This document shows, one piece after another, positions 1 to 10,732 of a DNA stretch of 64,000 bases. How positions within the stretch are numbered: the stretch's first letter is position 1; each line of letters starts with the position of its first letter. The notes under the pieces are model-generated. The model made no database searches and was not told the origin of the DNA. It saw only the letters and a program-made list of their open reading frames with translations. Position numbers and translations under genes: made by a program. The DNA lies in the NCBI GenBank assembly GCA_963778465.1, contig CAVZUK010000002.1, positions 124,001 to 188,000 of the forward strand, in the 5' to 3' direction. The stretch is from CAVZBW01 sp963778465 (GTDB lineage: Bacteria > Actinomycetota > Acidimicrobiia > Acidimicrobiales > RAAP-2).

Positions 1-1
1 G

Positions 2-160
2 GCCTGGTTGCGGGACATGAGCGGCGACGGCGTCGACGACACCCCGTTCGACAGCTCGATCGACGCCAGCTGGCTGGGGGTCCCCCCGAGCGACGCCGGC
101 GCGGCCGAGGGATCGTCCGGGGTCGAGGAAGCCAATCCGGGGCCGGCCGCGCTGGGGTAG
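2..160 (+). CDS. 3' end of an unidentified gene upstream of rpsL (partial)
   Basis: An open frame enters the window and ends at TAG 158-160, giving 52 residues that are acidic and rich in Gly, Ser and Ala, ending in PGPAALG. In most Actinomycetota rpoC lies upstream of rpsL, so a divergent RpoC tail is possible. I see none of the conserved C-terminal RpoC motifs, so identity is left open. The high-GC codon pattern fits a real coding end rather than intergenic DNA. Confidence 0.4.
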   Translation, partial: AWLRDMSGDGVDDTPFDSSIDASWLGVPPSDAGAAEGSSGVEEANPGPAALG

Positions 161-171
161 CCGACAGGGGC

Positions 172-177
172 TACAAT
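172..177 (+). promoter_or_regulatory. Candidate -10 element (TACAAT) for the str operon
   Basis: TACAAT is a five-of-six match to the sigma-A type -10 hexamer and lies 11 bases after the upstream stop codon. Transcription would start near 184 and leave a leader of about 85 bases before rpsL. No convincing -35 hexamer sits 16-18 bases upstream. Confidence 0.4.
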
Positions 178-268
178 GGATGAGCTGGCGTGCGCGGCCC
201 TGTTGGGCTGCGCGCCCGGACGGCTGCGGCCGTTTCCCACCAAAACTTTGTTCACCGAGAGGACTCGC

Positions 269-640
269 GTGCCCACGATCGCGCAGCTCGTCCGCAAGGG
301 ACGGGAGGCAAAGAAGACGAAGGTCAAAACGGCGGCACTCAAGGGTGCCCCGCAGCGTCGCGGGGTGTGCACGCGCGTGTACACGACCACTCCCAAGAAG
401 CCGAACTCGGCGCTCCGCAAGGTTGCCCGGGTGCGGCTGACGAGTGGCGTGGAGGTGACCGCCTACATCCCCGGCGTCGGGCACAACCTCCAGGAGCACT
501 CGATGGTGCTGGTGCGCGGCGGTCGGGTCAAGGACCTGCCGGGAGTCCGCTACAAGGTGATCCGGGGGGCGCTCGACACGTCGGGCGTCCGAGAGCGCAA
601 CCAGGCCCGTAGCCGCTACGGCGCGAAGAAGGAGGGCTGA
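269..640 (+). CDS. rpsL: 30S ribosomal protein S12
   Basis: Protein S12 of the small-subunit decoding centre, 123 residues, the usual length. The start is GTG 269, preceded by GAGAGGA, giving the family N-terminus MPTIAQLVRKGR; an in-frame ATG at 176 would add 31 residues with no family counterpart. The conserved loop TPKKPNSALRK holds Lys43 and RVKDLPGVRYK holds Lys88, the residues whose substitution gives streptomycin resistance, so the protein looks streptomycin-sensitive at these sites. Its TGA overlaps the ATG of rpsG by one base, which suggests translational coupling. Confidence 0.97.
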   Translation: MPTIAQLVRKGREAKKTKVKTAALKGAPQRRGVCTRVYTTTPKKPNSALRKVARVRLTSGVEVTAYIPGVGHNLQEHSMVLVRGGRVKDLPGVRYKVIRGALDTSGVRERNQARSRYGAKKEG

Positions 641-1110
641 TGCCGCGTAACGGTCCCGCCCCCCGACGCGAGCTCGTGCCCGACCCCGTCTACCACTCGG
701 TCCTCGTGAGCCAGGTGGTCAACAAGGTCCTGAGTCGCGGCAAGCGCACCCTCTCGGAGCGCATCGTCTACGGAGCGCTCGACACGGTCCGCGACCGGAC
801 CGCCACGGAGCCGATCGCCGTGTTGAAGCGCGCCGTCGAGAACACCCGGCCCGAGCTCGAGGTCAAGAGCCGGCGAGTCGGTGGCGCGACCTACCAGGTG
901 CCCATCGAGGTGCGCCCCCGGCGGGCGACCACGCTCGCCATCCGGTGGCTGGTCAGCTACTCGCGGCAGCGTCGCGAAAAGACCATGGCGGAGCGCCTGG
1001 CGGGGGAGCTGCTCGACGCGTCGAACGGCGTCGGTTCGGCGGTCAAGCGCCGTGAAGATATGCACAAGATGGCCGAGTCCAACAAGGCCTTCGCCCACTA
1101 CCGCTGGTAG
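640..1110 (+). CDS. rpsG: 30S ribosomal protein S7
   Basis: Protein S7 nucleates assembly of the 30S head by binding the 3' domain of 16S rRNA and contacts E-site tRNA. The 156 residues are full length. Conserved stretches include SRGKRTLSERIVYGAL near the start, the beta-hairpin VGGATYQVPIEVRPRR, and the C-terminal AESNKAFAHYRW. The ATG shares its A with the rpsL stop (TGATG). Fifty bases separate the gene from fusA, the standard str-operon arrangement. Confidence 0.97.
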   Translation: MPRNGPAPRRELVPDPVYHSVLVSQVVNKVLSRGKRTLSERIVYGALDTVRDRTATEPIAVLKRAVENTRPELEVKSRRVGGATYQVPIEVRPRRATTLAIRWLVSYSRQRREKTMAERLAGELLDASNGVGSAVKRREDMHKMAESNKAFAHYRW

Positions 1111-1160
1111 TGGGTACGTCTCCCTACCAGCATTCTTGAGGCGATACGGAGCTGATCCAT

Positions 1161-3257
<2,097 letters not shown>

Positions 3258-3328
3258 CGGTACGAAGGAAACCGGCCGACGGGTGACCGTCGACAAGCCG
3301 TCGAAAAGCAGAAAGTGATCTCGCAGAT

Positions 3329-4516
<1,188 letters not shown>

Positions 4517-4542
4517 CGGTCGACGATGACGAGGGGCAGGGC

Positions 4543-4548
4543 TAGGGT
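4543..4548 (+). promoter_or_regulatory. Candidate leaderless -10 element (TAGGGT) for rpsJ
   Basis: TAGGGT stands 8 bases before the rpsJ ATG at 4557, so transcription would begin at or next to the start codon. No Shine-Dalgarno sequence fits in that space. The same geometry recurs before several other genes in this window. Confidence 0.45.
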
Positions 4549-4556
4549 GCACGACG

Positions 4557-4883
4557 ATGGCTGACGGCCCACGGCAAAAGATCAGGATCCGGCTCAAGGC
4601 CTACGACCACGAGATCCTCGACCAGTCCACCGAGAAGATCGTCCAGACGGTGCTGCGCACCCAGGCAAAGATCCAGGGACCCGTGCCTCTGCCGACGGAG
4701 AAGCACCGTTACACGGTGATCCGCTCGCCGCACAAGTACAAGGACAGCCGCGAGCACTTCGAGATGCGGGTGCACAAGCGGCTGGTGGACATCGTCGAGC
4801 ACACGCCCAAGACGGTCGACTCCCTGCAACGGCTCGACCTCCCCGCGGGCGTGGACATCGAGATCAAGATCCAGACCGCCTGA
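4557..4883 (+). CDS. rpsJ: 30S ribosomal protein S10
   Basis: Protein S10 of the 30S head, also NusE in transcription antitermination complexes. The 108 residues match the family: IRIRLKAYDHEILDQS near the N-terminus, the long loop with LPTEKHRYTVIRSPHKYKDS, and EMRVHKRLVDI. It is preceded by a leaderless-type -10 site rather than a ribosome-binding site. A gap of 285 bases separates it from rplC, unusually large for this operon, and that gap contains its own promoter-like site. Confidence 0.96.
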   Translation: MADGPRQKIRIRLKAYDHEILDQSTEKIVQTVLRTQAKIQGPVPLPTEKHRYTVIRSPHKYKDSREHFEMRVHKRLVDIVEHTPKTVDSLQRLDLPAGVDIEIKIQTA

Positions 4884-4904
4884 TCCCGGGCGGTCGGCGG
4901 CCGT

Positions 4905-4932
4905 CCCCGCCCCGCTGACGCGGTGGCGGGGC
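4905..4932 (+). other. GC-rich hairpin between rpsJ and rplC
   Basis: CCCCGCC near 4905 pairs with GGCGGGG near 4925, with an inner CGC/GCG extension and a short loop. There is no following T run, so it is not a classical terminator. It lies just upstream of a -10-like site and could attenuate or separate rpsJ transcription from rplC. Confidence 0.3.
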
Positions 4933-4946
4933 CGCACCGCATCGTG

Positions 4947-4952
4947 TAGATT
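4947..4952 (+). promoter_or_regulatory. Candidate -10 element (TAGATT) upstream of rplC
   Basis: TAGATT is preceded by TG directly, resembling an extended -10 site, and lies in the 285-base rpsJ-rplC gap. It would give a leader of roughly 50 bases to the GTG at 5010 or 210 bases to the GTG at 5169. The leader also contains a small inverted repeat (4961-4977, GGGCCG with a T-rich loop). Confidence 0.4.
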
Positions 4953-4996
4953 CTCAGGTCGGGCCGTTTTTCGGTCCGTGGGCATGACCGCTTCGC

Positions 4997-5003
4997 AAGG
5001 AGG
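4997..5003 (+). promoter_or_regulatory. Strong ribosome-binding site (AAGGAGG) ahead of an alternative rplC start
   Basis: A perfect AAGGAGG is followed by 6 bases and GTG 5010. That GTG is in frame with rplC and no stop intervenes before GTG 5169. It is the best Shine-Dalgarno match near this gene, so L3 could be made with 53 extra N-terminal residues. L3 homology itself begins only at 5169. Confidence 0.5.
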
Positions 5004-5168
5004 CGGCTCGTGCCCGAACCATCAGACGTGCCGGAGCGCCCGGCGCATCTCCGTAAGGGAGTGCCGGGGACCTTCGGTCGCAACCGTTCACGCTCCGCAC
5101 GGTTCCCGCCGGCGGAGCGTTGGTGTGCATGGTCCTCGGCCTCGCACGCGACAGGAGATCCAGGAGAC

Positions 5169-5839
5169 GTGGCTACAAAGGCGATTGTCGGCGAGAAGGT
5201 CGGCATGACGCAGATCTGGGATGACCAGAACCGCGCCGTACCGGTGACGGTGTTGCGCGTCGCGCCCGTCCGAGTGGTCCAGGTCAAGACGCCCGAGCGT
5301 GAGGGCTACGGAGCGCTGCAGGTCACCTGGGGCTTCCGGCGCGCCTCGACGCTGACCAAGCCCGAGCAGGGGCACTACGACGCGGCGGGCGTGGAGCCCG
5401 GGCGCCGGCTGGTCGAGCTGCGCATCGACGACGTCTCGGACTACGAGGTGGGCCAGGAGCTCACCGCAGAGAGCTGGGCGCCGGGCGAGCGGGTGGACGC
5501 CGTCGCAGTGAGCAAGGGCAAGGGATTCGCCGGCGGGATGAAGCGTCACAATTTCAAGGGCCAGGGCGCCTCGCACGGGAACCACAAGCACCATCGGGCT
5601 CCGGGCTCGATCGGCGGGTGCGCGACGCCCTCCCGGGTGTTCAAGGGGACTCGGATGGCCGGTCGCATGGGGGGTCGCCAGGTGACGGCCCTCAACCTCG
5701 AGGTCGTCTCCGCCGACCCGGAGCGCCAGCTGGTGCTGGTCCGGGGAGCGATCCCCGGGCGCGCGGGGGCATGGTCCTGCTGCGCGACAGCGTCAAGGCC
5801 GCGCCGTCCAATGGCGCTGCGGCGAACGGGAGCCGGTGA
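5169..5839 (+). CDS. rplC: 50S ribosomal protein L3 (single-base frameshift near 5757)
   Basis: L3 is an early-assembling 23S rRNA-binding protein near the peptidyl transferase centre. Translation from GTG 5169 gives the family start ATKAIVGEKVGMTQIW, then the loop KGFAGGMKRHNFKGQGASHG and GTRMAGRMGGRQVT. After VLVRGAIPG the frame breaks. One extra G in the GGG run at about 5757-5760 restores GARGGMVLLRDSVKAA and a stop at 5837-5839, giving 223 residues, normal for actinobacterial L3. As written, the frame would run into rplD to 5912. GTG 5010, with a better ribosome-binding site, is an alternative start. An assembly error is the likely cause of the break. Confidence 0.9.
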
Positions 5840-6678
5840 TGAGCGCGACGTCGGGCACCTCTTCCGTGGACTCCGCCCCCCCGTTGCAGCGCCTGCGGCC
5901 GATCGGCCGTGAGCGGCCGGTGCCGGTGCAGCGCAGCGTGACCCGCCGCTCGAAGGATGGGACCGAGCTGGGCGAAGTCGAGCTCGACCCGGCGTGGTTC
6001 GGGGTGGAGCCCAACCAGGCCCTCCTCCATCAGGTGGTCACCGCCCAGCTGGCCGCAGCGAGGGCCGGATCCGGCTCCACCCTCCGGCGCTCCGAGGTCC
6101 GTGGCGGAGGTGCCAAGCCCTATCGCCAGAAGGGGACGGGCCGGGCGCGGCAGGGCTCGATCCGCGCCACCCAGTTCGCCGGCGGCGGCATCCCGATGGG
6201 TCCCAAGCCCCGGAACCACCGCCAGCGCACCCCCAAGAAGATGGTGCGTGCCGCCCTCGTCTCCGCCCTCTCCGATCGGGCCGCCGAGGACCGGATCGCT
6301 CTGGTCGACGCCTGGAGCTGGGAGGTCCCGCGGACCAAGGGCGCACTCGAGGCGCTCGCCGCGCTGTCCCTCGAGGGCCGGGTGCTCGTGGTGCTCGACG
6401 CCGAGGACGAGGCGGCGCGCCGGTCCTTCGCCAACCTGCCCCACGTCGACACGCTGGCGTCGGCCGAGCTCAACGCCTACGACATCCTGCGCAGCGATTG
6501 GGTGGTGTTCAACGATGCCACCCTGCCGGGCGCGACCGCGCCCGACGCCGCAGTCTCGGAGGACGCCGAAGCGGTCGAGGCCGAAGCGGTCGACGCGGCG
6601 CCGAGCGAGGCTCCGACGGCCGGCGGCACGACCGACAGGGACGACGAGGCGGACTCGGACGGGGAGGAGGAGGCCTGA
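5839..6678 (+). CDS. rplD: 50S ribosomal protein L4 with acidic C-terminal tail
   Basis: L4 contributes a loop to the constriction of the peptide exit tunnel. The core runs from about residue 37 (KDGTELGEVEL) to residue 230, with the tunnel loop GGGAKPYRQKGTGRARQGS and FAGGGIPMGPKPR. It has about 36 extra N-terminal residues and a 50-residue acidic C-terminal tail rich in Glu, Asp and Ala, so at 279 residues it exceeds the usual 205-220. The ATG overlaps the rplC stop (TGATG). Confidence 0.94.
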   Translation: MSATSGTSSVDSAPPLQRLRPIGRERPVPVQRSVTRRSKDGTELGEVELDPAWFGVEPNQALLHQVVTAQLAAARAGSGSTLRRSEVRGGGAKPYRQKGTGRARQGSIRATQFAGGGIPMGPKPRNHRQRTPKKMVRAALVSALSDRAAEDRIALVDAWSWEVPRTKGALEALAALSLEGRVLVVLDAEDEAARRSFANLPHVDTLASAELNAYDILRSDWVVFNDATLPGATAPDAAVSEDAEAVEAEAVDAAPSEAPTAGGTTDRDDEADSDGEEEA

Positions 6679-6968
6679 TGCGGGAGCCGACCCAGGTGCT
6701 CATCCGACCGGTGATCTCCGAGAAGAGCTACGGGCTCATGGACCACAACACCTACGTGTTCGTCGTCGACCTCCGAGCGACCAAGATCGACATCCGCCGC
6801 GCCGTGGAGGAGTCCTTCCACGTCCGGGTGGACAAGGTCAACACCCTGCACCGCACCGGCAAGGCCCGGCGCAACCGACGTACGGGTTCCTGGGGCCGTC
6901 AGGCCTCGACCAAGCGCGCTTACGTCACGTTGCACGACGGCGACACCATCGACTTCTTCGAGAGCTGA
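6678..6968 (+). CDS. rplW: 50S ribosomal protein L23
   Basis: L23 sits at the tunnel exit and is the docking site for trigger factor and the signal recognition particle. The 96 residues include the family start RPVISEKSYGLM and the rRNA-binding segment HRTGKARRNRRTGSWGRQ. The ATG shares a base with the rplD stop. Length and spacing are standard for the S10 operon. Confidence 0.95.
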   Translation: MREPTQVLIRPVISEKSYGLMDHNTYVFVVDLRATKIDIRRAVEESFHVRVDKVNTLHRTGKARRNRRTGSWGRQASTKRAYVTLHDGDTIDFFES

Positions 6969-6982
6969 TCAGGAGCTCTGAG

Positions 6983-7819
6983 ATGCCACTTCGCTCACGC
7001 AAGCCGACCAGCCCCGCCCGGAGGTTCCAGTCGGTCTCGGACTTCTCCGAGATCACCCGGAGCCGTCCGGAGCGCTCGCTCGTCTCGCCACGGCCCAGCT
7101 CGGGCGGCCGCAACAGCTACGGCCGCAAGACCGCCCGCCACCGCGGCGGTGGGCACAAGCGCCAGTACCGCCAGATCGACTTCCGGCGGGACAAGGACGG
7201 TGTGCCGGCCAAGGTGGCCGCCATCGAGTACGACCCCAACCGCAACGCCCGGATCGCCCTCTTGCACTACTTCGACGGGGAGAAGCGCTACATCCTGGCG
7301 CCTTCGCAGGTGCGGGTCGGCGACCGGCTGCAGAGCGGGCAGGGCTCGGAGATCCGTCCCGGCAACGCGCTTCCGATGCGCTACATCCCCGTCGGCTCGG
7401 TCATCCACAACATCGAGTTGCGTCCGGGCGGGGGCGGGAAGCTGGCCCGTGGGGCCGGGATGAGCGCCCAGCTCGTTGCCAAGGAGGGACTGTTCGCCAC
7501 CCTGCGACTCCCCTCCACGGAGATGCGGCGGGTCTCGATCGACTGCCGCGCCACCCTGGGCTCGGTGGGGAACCCCGAGGCGGAGCTGATCAAGCTCGGC
7601 AAGGCGGGTCGCAACCGGTGGAAGGGCGTGCGACCGCAGACGCGTGGCGTCGCCATGAACCCGGTGGACCATCCGCTCGGCGGCGGCGAGGGCAAGTCCT
7701 CGGGCGGGCGGCATCCGGTGTCCCCCTGGGGCAAGCCCGAAGGCCGGACCCGGGCACGCCATAAGGACTCGGACAAGATGATCGTCCGCCGCCGGCGCAC
7801 GCGTGGCGCACGGCGGTAG
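6983..7819 (+). CDS. rplB: 50S ribosomal protein L2
   Basis: L2 binds 23S rRNA and is needed for subunit joining and peptidyl transfer. The 278 residues show GRNSYGRKTARHRGGGHKR, the OB-fold region and the functional C-terminal motif RGVAMNPVDHPLGGGEG with its conserved His. ATG 6983 follows AGGAG at 6971-6975, and longer in-frame versions have no support. Confidence 0.97.
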   Translation: MPLRSRKPTSPARRFQSVSDFSEITRSRPERSLVSPRPSSGGRNSYGRKTARHRGGGHKRQYRQIDFRRDKDGVPAKVAAIEYDPNRNARIALLHYFDGEKRYILAPSQVRVGDRLQSGQGSEIRPGNALPMRYIPVGSVIHNIELRPGGGGKLARGAGMSAQLVAKEGLFATLRLPSTEMRRVSIDCRATLGSVGNPEAELIKLGKAGRNRWKGVRPQTRGVAMNPVDHPLGGGEGKSSGGRHPVSPWGKPEGRTRARHKDSDKMIVRRRRTRGARR

Positions 7820-7833
7820 TGGAGGACATGTAG

Positions 7834-8112
7834 ATGCCCCGCAGCCTCAAGAAGGGACCCTTCGTCGACCAGCACCTGCTCGACAAGGTCGACGTGCTCA
7901 ATTCCTCCGGGGAGAAGCGCGTCATCCGGACGTGGTCGAGACGCTCGACCATCATCCCGGACATGGTCGGCCACACCATCGCGGTCCACGACGGCCGGCG
8001 CCACGTCCCCGTGTACGTCACCGAGTCGATGGTCGGGCACAAGCTGGGCGAGTTCGCCCCGACGAGGACCTTCCGGTTCCACGCGGGCCAGGAACGGGCC
8101 GGGAGGCGATGA
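7834..8112 (+). CDS. rpsS: 30S ribosomal protein S19
   Basis: S19 lies in the 30S head and forms a complex with S13. The 92 residues start MPRSLKKGPFVD and contain TWSRRSTIIPDMVGHTIAV and GHKLGEFAPTRTF, all family hallmarks. The TGA at 8110-8112 is followed one base later by the rplV GTG, and the rplV ribosome-binding site GGGAGG lies inside the rpsS C-terminus. Confidence 0.96.
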   Translation: MPRSLKKGPFVDQHLLDKVDVLNSSGEKRVIRTWSRRSTIIPDMVGHTIAVHDGRRHVPVYVTESMVGHKLGEFAPTRTFRFHAGQERAGRR

Positions 8113-8113
8113 A

Positions 8114-8880
8114 GTGCCCGGGCTGAAGACCAACGAGCGTCCGGGGACCGCGCCGTCCTGCGGCACCACCACATGTCGGCGTCCAAGGCGAGGCAGGTTC
8201 TCGACCTCATCCGGGGGCGGGACGTGGACCGGGCCCAGGAGGTGCTCGCCGGCTGCGAGCGCGGCGCCGCCGAGGTGGTGTCCAAGGTGCTGGCATCGGC
8301 CGTGGCCAACGCCGTGCACAACGACGGTCAGGACTCGGAGGACCTCTACGTCTCTGCGTGCTTCGCGGACGAGGGCGTCACCCTGAAGCGGTGGCGGCCG
8401 CGTGCCCGTGGGCGGGCCACCCGGATCCGCAAGCGGACGAGCCACATCACGATCATCGTCAGCCGGCTGCCCGAGGAGCGCCTCGAGCGCCGGCGTGCCG
8501 AGCGTGCTGCGCACGGCAGCCAGCGGTCCCGTCGGGTCGCGGAGTCGCGCCGGCGTGCCGACCTGGCGGGCCGTCTGGGACGGCGCCGCGCCTCCCAAGA
8601 GGCGGCGGCAGCAGCCGCCGAGGCGGAGGCCGCCGAGGCTGCGGCGGCTGAGGCAGAGGCAGCAGAGGCAGAGGCAGAGGCAGCAGAGGCAGAGGCAGCG
8701 GAGGAGACAGAGCCCGAGGTGGCGGAGGCCGCGACCGAGACCGACTCGGAGCCGGAGGGCGAGCAGGCCACCGGTGCCGACGACGTGGCCGACGAGGCCG
8801 CATCGGTCGGGGAGGCCTCCGCGGACGAGGGCGACGAGGCAGAGCCGGAGCCGGGTGACGACCAGGAGAAGGATCGGTAA
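8114..8880 (+). CDS. rplV: 50S ribosomal protein L22 with long Ala/Glu-rich tail (single-base frameshift near 8149)
   Basis: L22 lines the exit tunnel and reaches its constriction by a beta-hairpin. GTG 8114 has GGGAGG 7 bases upstream and gives PGLKTNERPGT, after which the frame breaks. Restoring one C at about 8149 (ACC to ACCC) reads RAVLRHHHMSASKARQVLD, the normal start of L22. The core then runs to RTSHITIIV. The restored protein is about 255 residues against 110-150 usually. The extra C-terminal 140 residues comprise an Arg-rich stretch followed by a highly acidic Ala/Glu repeat region. The TAA overlaps the rpsC ATG. Confidence 0.9.
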
Positions 8881-9980
8881 TGGGACAGAAGGTCAACCCG
8901 TACGGCTTCCGACTGGGAATCACCACGGACTGGAAGTCCCGGTGGTTCGAGGAGCGGCACTACCGCGACTTCGTCGTCGAGGACTGGAAGATCCGCGACT
9001 ACCTGATGGGCGAGCTCGAGGCGGCCGCCGTGAGCCGGATCGAGGTCGAGCGCACCCGCGACCGGCTGAGGGTCGACATCTACACGGCCCGTCCCGGCAT
9101 CGTGATCGGGCGCCGCGGGTCGGAGGCCGACCGCCTCAAGAAGCGGCTCGAGGAGATCACCGGCCTGCAGAACCGCATCCAGCTCAACATCCAGGAGATC
9201 AAGCAGCCCGAGCTCGACGCCGCACTCATCGCGGAGGGCATCTGTGACCAGCTGGCGCGCCGGGTCGCGTTCCGCCGGGCGATGAAGCGCGCCATCCAGA
9301 CGGTCCAGAAGGCGGGCGCGCAGGGGGTGCGGGTCCAGTGCTCGGGCCGCCTCGGCGGCTCGGAGATGGCCCGCAAGGAGTCCTACCGGGAAGGCCGCGT
9401 GCCATTGCACACGCTGCGGGCCGATATCGACTACGGATTTCGGGAGGCTCGGACCACGTCGGGCCGCGTCGGCGTCAAGGTGTGGATCTACAAGGGCGAC
9501 ATCCTCCCCTACAAGATCTCGGTCGACGACAAGATCACGCGCGAGGCCGCCATGGCGGTGGGCGAGACCTCCGGTCAGGCGCGACCCCGGCGGCTGATCA
9601 CGGCGGGGGGTGGCCGCCGCCGCCAGGACCAGGGCGAGCCGGGGAGCAGGGGCGAGGGCGAGGCCGAGGGCGAGGCCGAGGTCGAGGTCGAGGTCGAGGC
9701 ACCGGAGGCGGCTCCGGCGGCCCAGGCGGATACGGGCAACGGCGCGGAGGCGGGCGTCGCCGCGACGGAGGCGCCGCTCGGGGAGGGCGTGTCCGTCGAG
9801 ACGGTCGAGACGGTCGAGACGGTCGAGGCGGCCGAGCCGGCCGAGCCGTCCCCCGGGGACCTCGTCGCGACGCCTTCGGAGCCCGACGAGCTCGAGCGCC
9901 GGCTGGCCGAGGACGAGGAGATGGAGCGCCGTACCCGCCAGCACCACGAGGCGCCGCACTTCCGCAAGGAGGTGGACTGA
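8880..9980 (+). CDS. rpsC: 30S ribosomal protein S3 with acidic C-terminal extension
   Basis: S3 forms part of the mRNA entry channel and has helicase-like activity there. The first 240 residues are canonical: GQKVNPYGFRLGIT, the KH domain around GIVIGRRGSEADRLK, and GRLGGSEMARKESYREGRVP. About 125 further residues are rich in Glu, Val and Ala, with repeats of Glu-Ala-Glu, Val-Glu and Val-Glu-Thr, and end HHEAPHFRKEVD. At 366 residues it is much longer than the usual 210-280. It overlaps rplV by one base and precedes rplP by two. Confidence 0.95.
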   Translation: MGQKVNPYGFRLGITTDWKSRWFEERHYRDFVVEDWKIRDYLMGELEAAAVSRIEVERTRDRLRVDIYTARPGIVIGRRGSEADRLKKRLEEITGLQNRIQLNIQEIKQPELDAALIAEGICDQLARRVAFRRAMKRAIQTVQKAGAQGVRVQCSGRLGGSEMARKESYREGRVPLHTLRADIDYGFREARTTSGRVGVKVWIYKGDILPYKISVDDKITREAAMAVGETSGQARPRRLITAGGGRRRQDQGEPGSRGEGEAEGEAEVEVEVEAPEAAPAAQADTGNGAEAGVAATEAPLGEGVSVETVETVETVEAAEPAEPSPGDLVATPSEPDELERRLAEDEEMERRTRQHHEAPHFRKEVD

Positions 9981-9982
9981 GC

Positions 9983-10421
9983 ATGCTCATGCCCCGCAAG
10001 GTGCGGCACCGCAAGCAGCAACGGGGACGCATGGCCGGCGCCGCAAAGGGTGGCACCACCGTCAGCTTCGGCGACTTCGGCATCCAGGCGCTCGAGCCGG
10101 CATGGCTCACGGCGCGCCAGATCGAGGCCGCCCGTATCGCGATGACGCGCCACGTCCGACGGGGCGGCAAGGTCTGGATCCGGGTGTTCCCCGACAAACC
10201 GGTGACCGAGAAGCCGGCCGAGACCCGGATGGGCTCGGGCAAGGGCAACCCGGAGCACTGGGTGGCGGTCGTCAAGCCGGGAAAGAGTGCTCTTCGAGCT
10301 GGGCGGCGTGGACCGGGAGCTGGCCGAGGCGGCCATGTCGCGGGCCATCCAGAAACTCCCGATCAAGGCGCGCTTCATCGTGCGCCCCGGCACCCATGGT
10401 GCGGCGGAGGTGCAGGTCTGA
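9983..10421 (+). CDS. rplP: 50S ribosomal protein L16 (single-base frameshift near 10283)
   Basis: L16 binds 23S rRNA near the A site and is needed for tRNA accommodation. It begins MLMPRKVRHRKQQRGRM and runs normally to GNPEHWVAVVKPG. There an extra A in the AAA run at 10282-10284 breaks the frame. Reading GGA AGA GTG instead gives RVLFELGGVDRELAEAA, then AIQKLPIKARFIVR, and ends in EVQV at TGA 10419-10421. The restored product is 145 residues, normal length. The corrected stop overlaps the rpmC ATG by one base, matching the operon's style and supporting the correction. Confidence 0.92.
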
Positions 10422-10732
10422 TGACGGCGGTATCCGAGCTGACCGAGCTCGGTCAGGTGGAGCTCGAGGGACGCCTCGCGGAGAGTCGACGCGAGCTGTT
10501 CAATCTGCGCTTCCAGCTCGCCACGGGCCAGCTGGACAACACGTCGCGCCTCGGGCTCGTGCGACGGGACGTGGCGAGGATCCTGACCGTCCTGCGCGAG
10601 CGCGAGATCGCCGAGGCGGAGGCCGCCTGGTCGGCGGCGGGCGCCGCGAGCGCTGGGGTCGCCTCGAGCGGCCAGGGCGCCCGAGAAGAGGGTCCCGCCG
10701 ACGCGGCGGCCCGTGAGGAGGAGGGCGCGTGA
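10421..10732 (+). CDS. rpmC: 50S ribosomal protein L29 with C-terminal extension
   Basis: L29 lies beside L23 at the tunnel exit. Residues 1-70 carry the family pattern LAESRRELFNLRFQLATGQL and RRDVARILTVLRERE. Another 35 residues rich in Ala, Gly and Glu follow, giving 103 residues against about 65 normally. The ATG overlaps the corrected rplP stop and the TGA overlaps the rpsQ ATG (TGATG). Confidence 0.92.
   Translation: MTAVSELTELGQVELEGRLAESRRELFNLRFQLATGQLDNTSRLGLVRRDVARILTVLREREIAEAEAAWSAAGAASAGVASSGQGAREEGPADAAAREEEGA

Noticed and set aside
2..160. Calling the opening fragment RpoC
   Set aside because: Synteny suggests it, but the 52 visible residues show no RpoC motif, so the name is not supported by sequence.
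176..268. Extended rpsL start at ATG 176
   Set aside because: It overlaps the TACAAT -10 site and adds residues absent from S12; GTG 269 has a ribosome-binding site and the family N-terminus.
8628..8710. Ala/Glu repeat DNA in rplV as a separate repeat element or insertion
   Set aside because: The repeats stay in frame with L22 and continue to its overlap with rpsC, so they are a protein tail rather than a mobile or CRISPR-like element.
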